A stretch of DNA of 64,000 nucleotides, taken from NCBI RefSeq assembly GCF_000316605.1, contig NC_019683.1:2278036-2342035 (forward strand). The letters run 5' to 3'. The position numbers and the translations under genes are program-made. Below the pieces are notes generated by a model. That model was not told the DNA's origin, did not search any database, and saw only the letters and a list, made by a program, of their open reading frames with translations. This document shows, piece by piece, positions 1 through 8,018 of this stretch; the stretch's first letter is position 1, and each line of letters starts with the position of its first letter. The stretch is from [Leptolyngbya] sp. PCC 7376. Lineage in GTDB: Bacteria; Cyanobacteriota; Cyanobacteriia; Cyanobacteriales; MRBY01.

Positions 1-1
1 C

Positions 2-388
2 ACCCAAGAAATTACGAGTGATTCTCCCCAAACAGCCTTGATCACCGAAACAGTTGAGCCTTTGACTCTGGAAGTGACCAGCCATAGCGATGGTGACACC
101 ATTAGCTCCAATACAGGGTTCACCTTAGAAGGTCAAACCAATCCCGATGCTGACGTGAGAGTGACAGTTGTTTCTGAAGCGCCCAGTATCCTTGGTGGTT
201 TCCTCAGTATTGGTAGTGAAACAACGTTACTAAACCGATCTAGAGCGCAAGTGGATAGCACTGGAAAATTCCAAATCGTTGTGCCCCGCCCTGCCATTGT
301 GAATGAGGGTCAACAGTATTCGATTACTGTGGTGGCTGAGCTAGACGACCAAGAGGAAGAAATCGAATTCGTTGTCGAGCAACAATAG
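2..388 (+). CDS. C-terminal part of an unidentified protein
   Basis: The frame is open from the left edge of the window to the TAA at 386-388, so the gene begins upstream and only its last 128 residues are visible. The TTG near 38 is just an internal codon. The fragment is rich in Thr, Ser, Val and Glu, with alternating hydrophobic residues and Gly/Asn turns, for example the stretch around GFTLEGQTNPDADVRVTV. This pattern is typical of an Ig-like or carboxypeptidase-regulatory-like beta-sandwich. No cysteines or catalytic motifs are visible. I do not recognise the family; an envelope or secreted protein is a guess from the beta-rich composition. Confidence 0.6.
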   Translation, partial: TQEITSDSPQTALITETVEPLTLEVTSHSDGDTISSNTGFTLEGQTNPDADVRVTVVSEAPSILGGFLSIGSETTLLNRSRAQVDSTGKFQIVVPRPAIVNEGQQYSITVVAELDDQEEEIEFVVEQQ

Positions 389-471
389 GATCTCAATTCT
401 TAAATCTCAAGAGCTTTAGCGAGCGCCTCTCTGTTTTTAAATGACATTGGGGCGATCATAATTTCAGTCAA

Positions 472-606
472 ATGCTCACTTTCTTACTACCCCTCGAAGA
501 TGCCCAGCTCCTTTGCGAAACCTTGATTGACTATGCAGTCGATACAAAGATCATCATGTCGGCGATCTGTCTTCTCCAACGACTGCGATTTCGCCAAACT
601 CTTTAA
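472..606 (+). CDS. possible 44-residue ORF, unrecognised
   Basis: An ATG at 472 opens 44 codons ending with TAA at 604-606. The predicted peptide begins MLTFLLPLEDAQLLCETLID and looks helical and amphipathic. There is no clear ribosome binding site. Its stop overlaps the left terminal repeat of the IS1-like element that begins at 605, so it may be the truncated start of a longer gene destroyed by that insertion. The rest of 389-604 shows nothing I can name. Confidence 0.2.
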   Translation: MLTFLLPLEDAQLLCETLIDYAVDTKIIMSAICLLQRLRFRQTL

Positions 607-1420
607 AAATAAGAGAGTTTCAAGTAAGTAATGCTATAGCAAAATGGAGTGAGTCGTTTCCTTGGAAGTCTCGCTATGACAATTCACTGTCCCCAATGTA
701 ATGCTCAAGACATCATCAAAAGTGGATTCGCTAAAAATCGTCAACGATTTAATAAGTGTAAGCAGTGCAATTATCAATTTACAAGCTTTTCTAAAGAGCG
801 GGGCAAGCCTCTCTGGATGAAATTAGAAGCTGTATTGATGTATATGAGTGGTATGTCCATGAATGCGACAGCCAAGATTCTCGGTGTATCAGCTCAATCA
901 GTGCTCAATTGGGTAAGAGATTTCGGTGAAGCCAATTATGAAAAGCCCACTCCTGAGTCTGCTGTCGTGGTGGAGCTAGATGAGCTATGGCATTTTATCC
1001 AAGAGAAAAAAACAAACTTTGGGTCTGGAAAGCATATGACCGTAATACTGGGCGACTCATTGACTGGGAATTGGGAAGTCGTGATAGTCGAACTTTAGGT
1101 CATTTACTAGAGCGGTTATCGCAATGACAAATCACTGTCTATTGCACCGATAATTGGAAACCCTATCAACAGCTATTAGAGAATCACCCAGATGCTTTTC
1201 ATGTCATTAGCAAGAAAGAGACAATAGCAATTGAGAGAAACAACTCAGATAATCGCCATTGGTTTGCTTGGTTTCATCGCAGGACGAAGGTCGTCTCTAA
1301 ATCAAAACACATGGTGGACTTGAGCATGGCACTGTTTGCGAAATTTAGAGTGAATGGAAGTATTGAGCTACTGCGCAATTGGCGTTTAACATTACTCTCT
1401 TGAAACTCTCGTTATTTTTA
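605..1420 (+). mobile_element. IS1-like insertion sequence, nearly intact
   Basis: The element is bounded by inverted repeats: AAAAATAAGAGAGTTTCAAG at 605-624 and its near-perfect inverse at 1399-1420. It holds one InsA/InsB-type transposase in two overlapping frames (676-1403). The length of about 816 bp suits the IS1 family. No direct target duplication is visible: the left flank is AACTCTTT and the right flank is the interior of a different IS1-like fragment. The insertion is therefore either old or has been rearranged. The right end abuts codons of a second IS1-like transposase, so two related copies are joined here. Confidence 0.8.
676..1403 (+). pseudogene. IS1-like transposase InsA-InsB, one internal stop
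   Basis: The N-terminus has a Cys4 zinc ribbon (CPQC ... CKQC) followed by a helix-turn-helix, as in InsA. The DDE catalytic region needs a -1 shift at a run of seven A at 1006-1012, after which the frame reads NKLWVWKAYDR and continues to TGA at 1401. Catalytic residues are visible: Asp in ELDELWHF, Asp in YCTDNW and Glu in IERNNSDNRHW. IS1 elements are known to use -1 slippage at A-rich sites, so the shift may be programmed. The one clear defect is TGA at 1125-1127 where the family has Trp. ATG 676 is preferred because GGAAG lies just upstream. Confidence 0.8.
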
Positions 1421-1421
1421 C

Positions 1422-1917
1422 GTGACCGATGGTTATCCTGTTTACGCTATGTACATTCCTGAGGAAGACCGAATTATCAGCAAGACATATATGACCAGAG
1501 TAGAAGGAGAAAACGGTCGTTTAAGAAACTATCTAACGTGAGTTCGGGATAAGAACAACAGGAAAAAGTCTTTCCTAATCTGGGTTTGAGACTTCTTGAT
1601 TCTTTATTGAGCAGCGATTATTTTATGCAATATTCTACTGATTGAGCTCAATCAATACAATATTTTCAATTAGAATGCTTTATTGCGAATCAGTACATAG
1701 ATGAAATTCCAAACAAACTCTTGATTTATAGGAGTTTCAGGCTAACTTGTCGGGATTTCATCCTAATTCCTTAACCCGAACTCACGTTATCTAGCTCGTT
1801 TACATCGCAAAACACTTTGCTATTCAAGGTCGGTGGAAATGTTAGCTAACTCTCTCAAGTTACTGATTCACTACCTCAAGTTTTAGGATGTACCTGTGCC
1901 GTTGAGAAACATCCCTT
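1422..1917 (+). pseudogene. C-terminal fragment of a second IS1-like transposase, split by a MITE
   Basis: The frame from 1422 reads DGYPVYAMYIPEEDRIISK and on to NGRLRNYL. It is broken at about 1534 and resumes at 1793 with ARLHRKTLCYSRSVEM, ending around LIHYLKF with TAG where the family usually has Trp. This is the catalytic C-terminal part of an InsB-type transposase related to the remnant at 4.7-5.3 kb. The N-terminal half is absent, because the upstream neighbour is the right end of another IS1-like element. It is dead: truncated, interrupted and carrying a stop. Confidence 0.75.
1535..1788. repeat. MITE with IS982-type ends
   Basis: A 254-bp element has terminal inverted repeats AACGTGAGTTCGGGATAAG at 1535-1553 and the inverse with one mismatch at 1770-1788. 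It interrupts the IS1-like fragment. ATCT stands on both sides (1531-1534 and 1789-1792) and is probably the target duplication. The interior is AT-rich and holds no ORF of note. The same terminal repeat bounds the IS982-family elements at 4599-4617, 47664-47682 and 48580-48598, so an IS982 transposase probably moved this element in trans. Confidence 0.8.
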
Positions 1918-3154
1918 AACTCACCAACGCCCCATGACCAGTCTAGAGCCTTTGTTTTGTGCCGTTGATGATTTCGCCAAGTCTTCGAATCTCAATGGCA
2001 ACAACAGCTGCTGGCCTCGAAACAACGGCGGCGACGTCGCTCAAGAAGCTTGAGTTTAAGCGAGATAATGACGATACTGATTGCTTTTGATCAATCTCAC
2101 TATCGTAATTTCAAATATTTCTATCTCATCAATGTGCGTCATCACTGGCGAGGAGCTTTTCCCAGAGCCGTGAGTTACCAACGTTTTGTGGAGTGGATGC
2201 CTTCGACGTTAGTACCTCTCTCTATGTGTCTACCTACAGCACTGTTATGGTCAATGCACAGGTATCAGCTTCAAGTATCAAAGTTTGTCACAATCGCCGC
2301 ATCTCTCAACACCGCGTTTTTGATGGCCATGCCGCTCGAGGTAAAACCTCTGTGGGTTGGTTCTTTGGCCTCAAACTACATCTGGTTATCAATGACCGCG
2401 GAGAATTACTCAATTGACCTCTTGCAAAAGGGGTGAGAGTAGGTAAAAAAGAGGAAAGTATCAGAGCCATAGCGATAAAAAGGCCAACTTACGAACAGCT
2501 CCAACATTTATCTCCAGAACAATTCAGGAGAGCCTGTGGAGTTAAACTTCAGACCTTCAATCGTCTGGTCGAAGTCCTAGCAGAAGCTAAAGCAAAGCAA
2601 AAACCCGGTCGTCCCAGTGTTTTATCCCTGGAAAATCAGTTACTCCTCACCTTGGAATATCTGAGGGAATATCGCACTTATTTTCCTATCGCTCAATCAT
2701 GGGGCATTCATGAATCAACAGTTTGTCGCATGGTGCAAAAAAACAGAGAATACACTCATCAAAGAAACCGATTTCCACTTACCCGGCATGAAACAGCTCC
2801 ATGGTTCAGAAGAGTTATCTCTAACAGTAGTGGTGATGGTCATTGATGCCACAGAACAGGCGATTGAAAAGCCCGAAAAAACAACGTCTTTACTACTCAG
2901 GGAAAAAGAAGCATCATTCCCTTAAAGCCCAAATGGTCATTGCTTGGCAGTGGGCACAGATTATCTGTTGTGACTGTGAGAAAGGTAGCACCCATGACTT
3001 CAAACTACTCAAAAAGAGTAGAGTGCATTTTCAGCAGGGACAACTCTGCCTTGCCGACGCTGGATATCAAGGTCTACACAAGCGACATCAGCGGAGTCAC
3101 ACTCCTCACAAGAAGCCTAAAGGTGCGGAGCAGAAACAGGAGAATCAGCTCTTA

Positions 3155-4051
3155 GAGGATGTTTGAAAAGTAAAAGTTTTAAGCAAGTCTTCTCAGTAAT
3201 AACCGAATAGAAGCAAGATAGAGAAAGGCCTCCGCACTTGCAGTCGTGTATTCATAATCGCGGCTGAGACGACGACACCAATAAAACCATCCAAAGGTAC
3301 GCTCAATCACCCAACGACGAGGGAGTAAGCAGAAGTCTTTGCGTTCAGATGGGCGCAGCACCATCTGCAAAATAACGCCAAAAGTATCCATTACCCAATG
3401 GCAGAGCGCCTGACCTCGATAGCCTCCATCGACATAGAGCAAATACCATCGTTGAAAATTGAATGAACTCTGTCGTAATCTCTCTAATAGCAGTCGTAAT
3501 CCTTGTGTATCACTAACATTAGCGGCAGTGACAACAGCAACCATCAAAAGACCAAGGCTATCTCCTATGATGTGTCGTTTCCTCCCCTTTACCCGTTTAT
3601 TGCCGTCAATCCCAACGTGCTCATGAATCATCGAGGCACTATCCACCGACTGAGAATCCACCACCACATAGCTAGGAGAGGAGGGCGGTCATGATTAGCT
3701 GTACGCTCATACTCGTAGAGGGTCTGATTGATACATTCGAGGGTGCCATCATCGCGCCATTGGGCAAAGTACCAATAGACTGTTTGCCATTTGGGAAAGT
3801 CATAGGGCAAGGAACGCCAGGCAATCCCTCCCATCAGGATATACAGCAGGGCATTCACCACCTGTCTCAAGTCAACGGAGCGAGGTCTTCCTCCAGACTT
3901 TACTGATGACAATAATGGTTTTAGGAGATGCCACTGGTCATCACTGAGATTTGTTGGATATGATTCAGACATGATTTTATTCAGAGATTTCAGTACTTCT
4001 ATAGACTAAATCTCTTTTTTTCTGCTTGCGATACCTTTTTCAAACATCCTC
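3155..4051 (-). mobile_element. IS5-family element (inner), apparently intact
   Basis: Inverted repeats GAGGATGTTTGAAAA (3155-3169) and its inverse ending at 4051 bound 897 bp, with the target duplication TTA at 3152-3154 and 4052-4054. It lies inside the transposase gene of the outer IS5-type element, so it is the youngest insertion in this stack. Both transposase frames are open, making it the element here most likely to remain mobile or to have moved recently. Confidence 0.9.
3179..3972 (-). CDS. IS5-family transposase in two overlapping frames
   Basis: The first frame (3972 down to 3628, 114 residues) has the N-terminal DUF4096-like domain: MSESYPTNLSDDQWHLLKPL, GGRPRSVDLRQVVNALLYIL, GIAWRSLPYDFPKWQTVYWY. 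The second (to 3179) has the DDE domain: VVVDSQSV with the first Asp, YVDGGYRG with the second, RWVIERTFGW with Glu. The frames overlap near 3640-3667 and join by a -1 shift at CCTCCTCTCC. This may be a programmed fusion, as known in some IS5 subgroups, or a one-base mutation; the sequence alone does not decide. All three catalytic residues are present. Confidence 0.85.
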
Positions 4052-4624
4052 TTAGCAGCTCAAAGAATCATCATTGAGATGGTATTCAGAATGCTCAAAA
4101 GATTTCGTATATTATCCAGTCGATATCGTAACCGCCGTCGGAGATGGGGATTAAGACTCAATCTCATTGCTGGTCTCTACAACTTTGAATTGCCATAACC
4201 TTTTGCAAGAGGTCAAATGTGAAAGTCACGCCTGGCAACACTGATGACAGAAAACCAGCCGTGGAGCTTTTGAAAGAGCTATCGGGAAAAGTCTTTGCAG
4301 ATAAAGGTTACGTCTCTCAACCTCTGGCACAGTATTTACAAGAAGAATATGATGTGAGGCTTCTAGCTAAGCCTCGTCGCAATATGAAGAATCACCTGAT
4401 GCTTTGGCGAGACAAAGTGCTGGCTCGTAAGCGAGCTTTGATTGAGACAGTCATTGACCAACTGAAGAAAATTTCTCAGATTGAGCATTCCCGCCATCGC
4501 AGTCCTGCCAACTTTTGTGTCAATCTACTTTGCGGTCTCATCGCCTACTGTCATTAGCCTAAGAAACCTTCTCTTCAGCTTGATTAGAACCTTTATTCCT
4601 TATCCCGAACTCACGTTAAATAGG

Positions 4625-5265
4625 GATATTTGAGAGTTGAGGATATCTTTCTTTTGCGTTGCAGAATAGATGGATGAATGGAGGTTGTTGACTCAATGAA
4701 ATGTCGAGGATGCCAATCTACTCATATCCGTAAGAACGGAAACAAAAGAGGCAAACATAATCACATCTGTGTAGATTATTGAGGCTGTCAGTTTATCGGC
4801 TACTGTAGTTAGTGGTAGATAAACTGACAGCCTCAAAATGTACGTCAATGGCATAGGCTTTCAGGCCATTGAACGGGCGAAAGGAGTGCATCACACTTGT
4901 CATCACTTGGGTCAAACAAGTCGATTGCTACCTGATGCTTATGAACCTGAGCCGGTGCCTCAGGTTAGTGAACTCGATGAACTTCAAACCTTTGTCGGTG
5001 CTAAAAAAATAAGGTCTGGCTCTGGACTGCCGTAGACCACTTCCAACCAGGTATTCTCGCCTGGACTGTTGGTGACAGAAGCGCAGAGACGTTCAAACCA
5101 TTATGGGCAATCGTTAGTCTCTGGAGATGCTTCTTCTACATCGCAGATGGCTGGAATGTTTATCCCATGTTCGTACCCGATGGTGACCAGATTATCAGCA
5201 AAACCTACATGATTCATGTTGGAGGGGAGAATACTCGATTGCGGCACTATTTCGCTTTATATAGC
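4625..5265 (+). pseudogene. IS1-like transposase remnant
   Basis: A zinc-ribbon start (MKCRGCQSTHIRKNG, from 4696) runs into a stop after CVDY near 4780, then a local inverted duplication. Then follow MYVNGIGFQAIERAKGVHH, PVPQVSELDELQTFVGAKK with a catalytic Asp and, after a -1 shift at an A-run near 5008, VWLWTAVDHFQPGILAW and YIADGWNVYPMFVPDGDQII. It ends at GENTRLRHYF near 5254, before the 93-bp repeat. Frameshifts, a stop and a missing C-terminus make it dead. It is the same subfamily as the fragments at 1422-1917 and 47536-47663. Confidence 0.75.
4779..4836. repeat. perfect 19-bp inverted repeat inside the IS1-like remnant
   Basis: TTGAGGCTGTCAGTTTATC at 4779-4797 is repeated inverted at 4818-4836, with a 20-base loop. 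The left arm is normal IS1-like coding sequence (compare GTCAGTTTATCGACC at 47641-47655); the right arm looks like an inverted copy of it inserted into the gene. Without a T-run it is not a classical terminator. Confidence 0.75.
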
Positions 5266-5358
5266 AGTGGTCATTTAGTTTGATACGTCATGTGAACCTC
5301 AATCCTGAGCCTGTCTGCAAAACCATTATGGAGTGTCTTCATCTATCTGGCGACTGCT
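5266..5358 (+). repeat. 93-bp repeat, identical in inverted orientation to 46777-46869
   Basis: Reading base by base, 5266-5358 equals the reverse complement of 46777-46869 without a mismatch. Both copies directly adjoin degraded IS1-like transposase sequence. It contains no obvious gene; the ORF through it has no family resemblance. It may be the non-coding end of an IS1-like element. The following stretch to about 5540 holds nothing else I can name. Confidence 0.85.
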
Positions 5359-5610
5359 ATACAGCTCTAAAACAGGTTATCAGAAAGGCTATGGCCACAA
5401 AATCACAGACTAGGAAGCATTCAAAAGCTTTGTATAACAGCATCCCGACAAAACCTAGGCAGAAATGGCAGAATGATCGCCAAAAATGATCAGCTGCAAG
5501 GCATCTCACAAAGAAACATAACTTTATGTTACGATTTGTATATCAAGCTTGACTTGAAGAACACACAATACTTTTTATCTGTAAATCAGATATCCAAGGA
5601 GTAAATCTTA

Positions 5611-6570
5611 ATGTCTTACACTCTCGATGCAGCACGTAATATTTTTCCAGATACCCTTGCTGCTGACATTGTTCCTGCGACAACCGCTCGTTTCTCTCAG
5701 CTCAGCGCAGAGGATCAGCTGGCTCTAATTTGGTTTGCTTACTTGGAAATGGGTAAGTCAATTACTGTGGCAGCCCCCGGTGCAGCGAACATGCAATTTG
5801 CGGAGTCTACACTAGCGCAAATCCAGCAACTTTCCTTCCGTGATCAAACCCAAGTGATGTGCGACCTCGCGAACCGGATTGATACACCCATCAACCGCAC
5901 CTACGCTACATGGTCTGTCAATATCAAACTCGGCTTTTGGTATCGCCTCGGTCAATTAATGGAGGGAGGTCTTGTTGCACCGATCCCTGCTGGTTATAGA
6001 TTGTCTGCCAATGCCTCCGCAGTACTAGATACTATTCGCAGTGCAGATGCTCCTCAGCAAATTACAATCCTCAGAAATACAGTTGTTGATATGGGCTACT
6101 CCTTCAGTGGGATGGAGACCTATCAAAAAGTTGCAGAACCAGTTGTTGTCCCAACTGCGATGGCTGATCGTGACGAGATTGTCATTGAAGGTATTGAGAA
6201 TCAAACCATTACTAAATATATGGTGAATCTCAACGCTAATGATTTCGATGCCTTAATCCAATTGTTTGCTGAAGATGGTGCCCTACAACCTCCTTTCAAA
6301 CGTCCAATTGTTGGTAAAAACGCTGTTCTAAATTTCTTTAGAGAAGAATGTCAGAATCTAAAATTGAAGCCTGAGTCTGGTGTCGTTGAGCCTAGCAGTG
6401 GTGGATATACAAAAATCAAAGTCACTGGAACATGCCAAACACCTTGGTTTGGTAATGATGTTGGCATGAATGTCGCTTGGCGCTTTTTGCTAAATCCTGA
6501 TGGCAAAATCTTCTTTGTTGCAGTTGATTTACTTGCTTCCGCTAGAGAATTACTGAAGTTCCGTCGCTAA
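5611..6570 (+). CDS. ocp: orange carotenoid protein (OCP)
   Basis: OCP binds a ketocarotenoid, senses strong blue-green light and quenches phycobilisome excitation. The 319 residues cover the helical N-terminal carotenoid domain (1-165), a linker and the NTF2-like C-terminal domain (about 190-319). Functional residues of the Synechocystis protein are seen: Trp41, Tyr44, Trp110, Arg155 (N-terminal side of the domain salt bridge), and Tyr203 and Trp290 matching Tyr201 and Trp288. ATG 5611 follows AAGGAG at 5597-5602. Downstream come the ketolase and FRP genes that supply its pigment and reset it. IS remnants end about 250 bp upstream. It appears full-length and canonical. Confidence 0.98.
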   Translation: MSYTLDAARNIFPDTLAADIVPATTARFSQLSAEDQLALIWFAYLEMGKSITVAAPGAANMQFAESTLAQIQQLSFRDQTQVMCDLANRIDTPINRTYATWSVNIKLGFWYRLGQLMEGGLVAPIPAGYRLSANASAVLDTIRSADAPQQITILRNTVVDMGYSFSGMETYQKVAEPVVVPTAMADRDEIVIEGIENQTITKYMVNLNANDFDALIQLFAEDGALQPPFKRPIVGKNAVLNFFREECQNLKLKPESGVVEPSSGGYTKIKVTGTCQTPWFGNDVGMNVAWRFLLNPDGKIFFVAVDLLASARELLKFRR

Positions 6571-6617
6571 ATTCAGCTTCTCAAGCATGAATTCAGTATC
6601 TACATAACTATTTGATT

Positions 6618-6645
6618 AAGCGTGTCTTTTATGATGCGCTTTTTT
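6618..6645 (+). terminator. intrinsic terminator between OCP and crtW
   Basis: AAGCGTGTC (6618-6626), loop TTTTAT, and GATGCGCTT (6633-6641) form a nine-pair stem with two G-U pairs, running into six T (6640-6645). It lies 48 bp after the OCP stop and 29 bp before the ketolase start. OCP transcripts probably end here with some read-through into crtW. Confidence 0.7.
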
Positions 6646-6673
6646 CAGGCAAATCAACGGATTGGAGAAGAAT

Positions 6674-7399
6674 ATGACAGCCAGAAAACAAGGAGATGAA
6701 TATACAGGCCTAGGTCTGGCGATTATTATCCTTATCTTCTGGTTGTTGAGTACTATTCTGTTGATTGCCACTCCCATTTCAACCCTCGGAATCCCTGGAA
6801 CTTTAAGTGGAATTGGTTTGCGAACCTTTCTACATACTGGGCTATTTATTGTTGCTCACGATGCCATGCACGGTAATTTAGCCCCTGGCAATGTGGCATT
6901 AAACCAACAATTGGGCTGTATAGCGATTACTTTGTATGCTGGCTTACCGTATGAGCACTGCCGCAAAAACCATATCCAACATCATCGATTTCCCGCTCAA
7001 GCAGGTGACCCTGATTTTCATGATGGAATCAACGCAAATCCCTTGATTTGGTTCTGCCATTTTATTAACAATTATCTATCTAGAAAATATCTCACCAGGT
7101 TTTCTAGCATCCTTATCGCTATAGCCGCGGGATTACATTACTCTTGTGGATTCGCTTATCTAAATCTCTTCTATTTTTTATTGCTGCCTCTTTGTTTCAG
7201 TACAGTACAGCTTTTCTTTTTTGGGACTTACCGGCCCCATGGTTGTCAACATCAGCGACGAAGCAAGCAAAGCCTAGACTCGAAATTAATTTACTTTTGG
7301 TCACTTATTAGCTGCTACCATTTCGGGCTTTATCACGAAGAACATCATACATTTCCTCGCAAATCTTGGTTTCAATTACCATCTTGCGAGCACTCTTAA
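6674..7399 (+). CDS. crtW: beta-carotene ketolase CrtW
   Basis: This membrane di-iron oxygenase adds 4-keto groups to beta-carotene, giving echinenone or canthaxanthin, the pigments OCP needs. The family's histidine boxes are visible: VAHDAMHG, NHIQHHRFP and FGLYHEEHHTFP. About four hydrophobic segments alternate with them. ATG 6674 is chosen over an upstream TTG (6662) because GGAGAAG at 6664-6670 is correctly spaced to it. It sits between OCP and FRP on the same strand, a known arrangement. Length, about 241 residues, is normal for CrtW. Confidence 0.95.
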   Translation: MTARKQGDEYTGLGLAIIILIFWLLSTILLIATPISTLGIPGTLSGIGLRTFLHTGLFIVAHDAMHGNLAPGNVALNQQLGCIAITLYAGLPYEHCRKNHIQHHRFPAQAGDPDFHDGINANPLIWFCHFINNYLSRKYLTRFSSILIAIAAGLHYSCGFAYLNLFYFLLLPLCFSTVQLFFFGTYRPHGCQHQRRSKQSLDSKLIYFWSLISCYHFGLYHEEHHTFPRKSWFQLPSCEHS

Positions 7400-7626
7400 C
7401 AATGTTGTAACAAAAAAAAGACAATCGCTGTAATGCAATTCAGGCAAGCTCATGAGTGCTCATGACAAGCATTAATATCAAGAAAATATGAGAATTCATT
7501 ATGGTTTTTATGAGGTCAACTAAATTATAATTTTGCCCACCGTCTGTAGAAAGTCGGAAGAGTGAGTGCCCTTAAGTGCACAAACGCCATTACTTCAAAG
7601 TACTTTAAAGAGTTTTTTTCAATTAA

Positions 7627-7968
7627 ATGCTAACAATGTCCACCACAAAATCAGAATGGTCAACGACTGAAGAATTGATCGCAAAAACAGCTTTTGATAT
7701 GGCTTATCGTCGTGAAGCGGCAGCAATGATGGCAGAGGCAAAAAGACAAGCAGAACTCGCCGCAGATCCTAATGATTTTTGGATTCTGAATGATTTTTTA
7801 AGTGCAAGAAGACATGATTTAGATGGTAAATATGATTTTCGCTCAGAAGCTCGTGTTTTCGTCTTGGCACAACTGGCAAAAGAGGGTTGGCTAGAGATTA
7901 GTGAGCTTGAAGGTTTGAGCATTGATAAGCTCGCGAAAATCGAAGTCTTGATTTCGACTCTGATGTAA
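7627..7968 (+). CDS. frp: fluorescence recovery protein (FRP)
   Basis: FRP binds the C-terminal domain of photoactivated OCP, speeds its return to the dark form and detaches it from phycobilisomes. The all-helical 113-residue protein shares the Synechocystis core pattern W-x-L-x-DFLSA-x-RH-x-x-DGKYD, seen here as FWILNDFLSARRHDLDGKYD. This includes the Trp, Asp and Arg/His area of the dimer and OCP contact. ATG 7627 or ATG 7636 could be the start; neither has a strong binding site. Position after OCP and crtW supports the call. A 102-residue antisense ORF over the same stretch is a shadow. Confidence 0.93.
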   Translation: MLTMSTTKSEWSTTEELIAKTAFDMAYRREAAAMMAEAKRQAELAADPNDFWILNDFLSARRHDLDGKYDFRSEARVFVLAQLAKEGWLEISELEGLSIDKLAKIEVLISTLM

Positions 7969-8018
7969 TCTTCTTCCCAGAGCGAGGAACAAGAAATCAT
8001 ATTTTGTATCAAACCAAC

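Larger units (their letters stand above)
2433..4198 (+). pseudogene. IS5-family DDE transposase, frameshifted and interrupted
   Basis: A GTG at 2433 begins an N-terminal domain with a helix-turn-helix (YEQLQHLSPEQFRRACGVK, later SWGIHESTVCRMV). The catalytic part moves through two more frames: KKTENTLIKETDFHLPG, with VIDATEQAIEKP carrying the first Asp, then YYSGKKKHHSLKAQM and LADAGYQGL with the second Asp. It stops at the inner element (3155) and resumes at 4055 with IIIEMVFRMLKRFRILSSRY, which carries the catalytic Glu, ending at TAA 4198. At least two frameshifts plus the insertion make it a pseudogene. Confidence 0.82.
2415..4215 (+). mobile_element. IS5-family element (outer), split by a second IS5-family element
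   Basis: Terminal inverted repeats TGACCTCTTGCAAAAGG (2415-2431) and the inverse (4199-4215) are perfect over 17 bp. The target duplication AAT is at 2412-2414 and 4216-4218. Without the nested 897-bp element and its 3-bp duplication the element would be about 900 bp, normal for this IS5 subgroup. It sits inside the IS982 copy. Confidence 0.88.
1933..4557 (+). pseudogene. IS982-family transposase, frameshifted and interrupted
   Basis: The 5' part (1933-2414) and the 3' part (4219-4557) together encode an IS982-type transposase: [20 protein letters not shown] early, [20 protein letters not shown] in the middle and the C-terminal IAYCH. The frame breaks several times. One base is missing near 1972 relative to copy 2. 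A CT-repeat expansion at about 2214-2222 shifts the frame. A further shift near 2272 falls where family members carry the first catalytic Asp (D-S-T). The last two defects also occur in copy 2. The protein cannot be functional. Confidence 0.85.
1933..4617 (+). mobile_element. IS982-family element copy 1, left-truncated and split by nested insertions
   Basis: The sequence from 1933 matches the copy at 47664-48598 read on the other strand. The left terminal repeat and about 50 bp are missing. The right end CTTATCCCGAACTCACGTT is present at 4599-4617. The copy is interrupted at 2415-4215 by an IS5-family element with AAT on both sides. Removing the insert and one AAT restores the same order as in copy 2. 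Insertion order is therefore IS982 first, then the outer IS5-type element, then the inner one. Confidence 0.85.

Noticed and set aside
3101-3109. ACTCCTCAC, the core of the cyanobacterial sRNA Yfr1
   Set aside because: It lies inside an IS transposase pseudogene with no flanking stems or terminator; a chance match.
5549-5578. TTGACT followed by an AT-rich hexamer upstream of OCP as its promoter
   Set aside because: No convincing -10 hexamer at 16-18 bases; too weak to list as a promoter.
7704-8012. 102-residue minus-strand ORF opposite frp
   Set aside because: It is an antisense shadow of a recognised protein, with Ser-rich low-complexity text and no family likeness.
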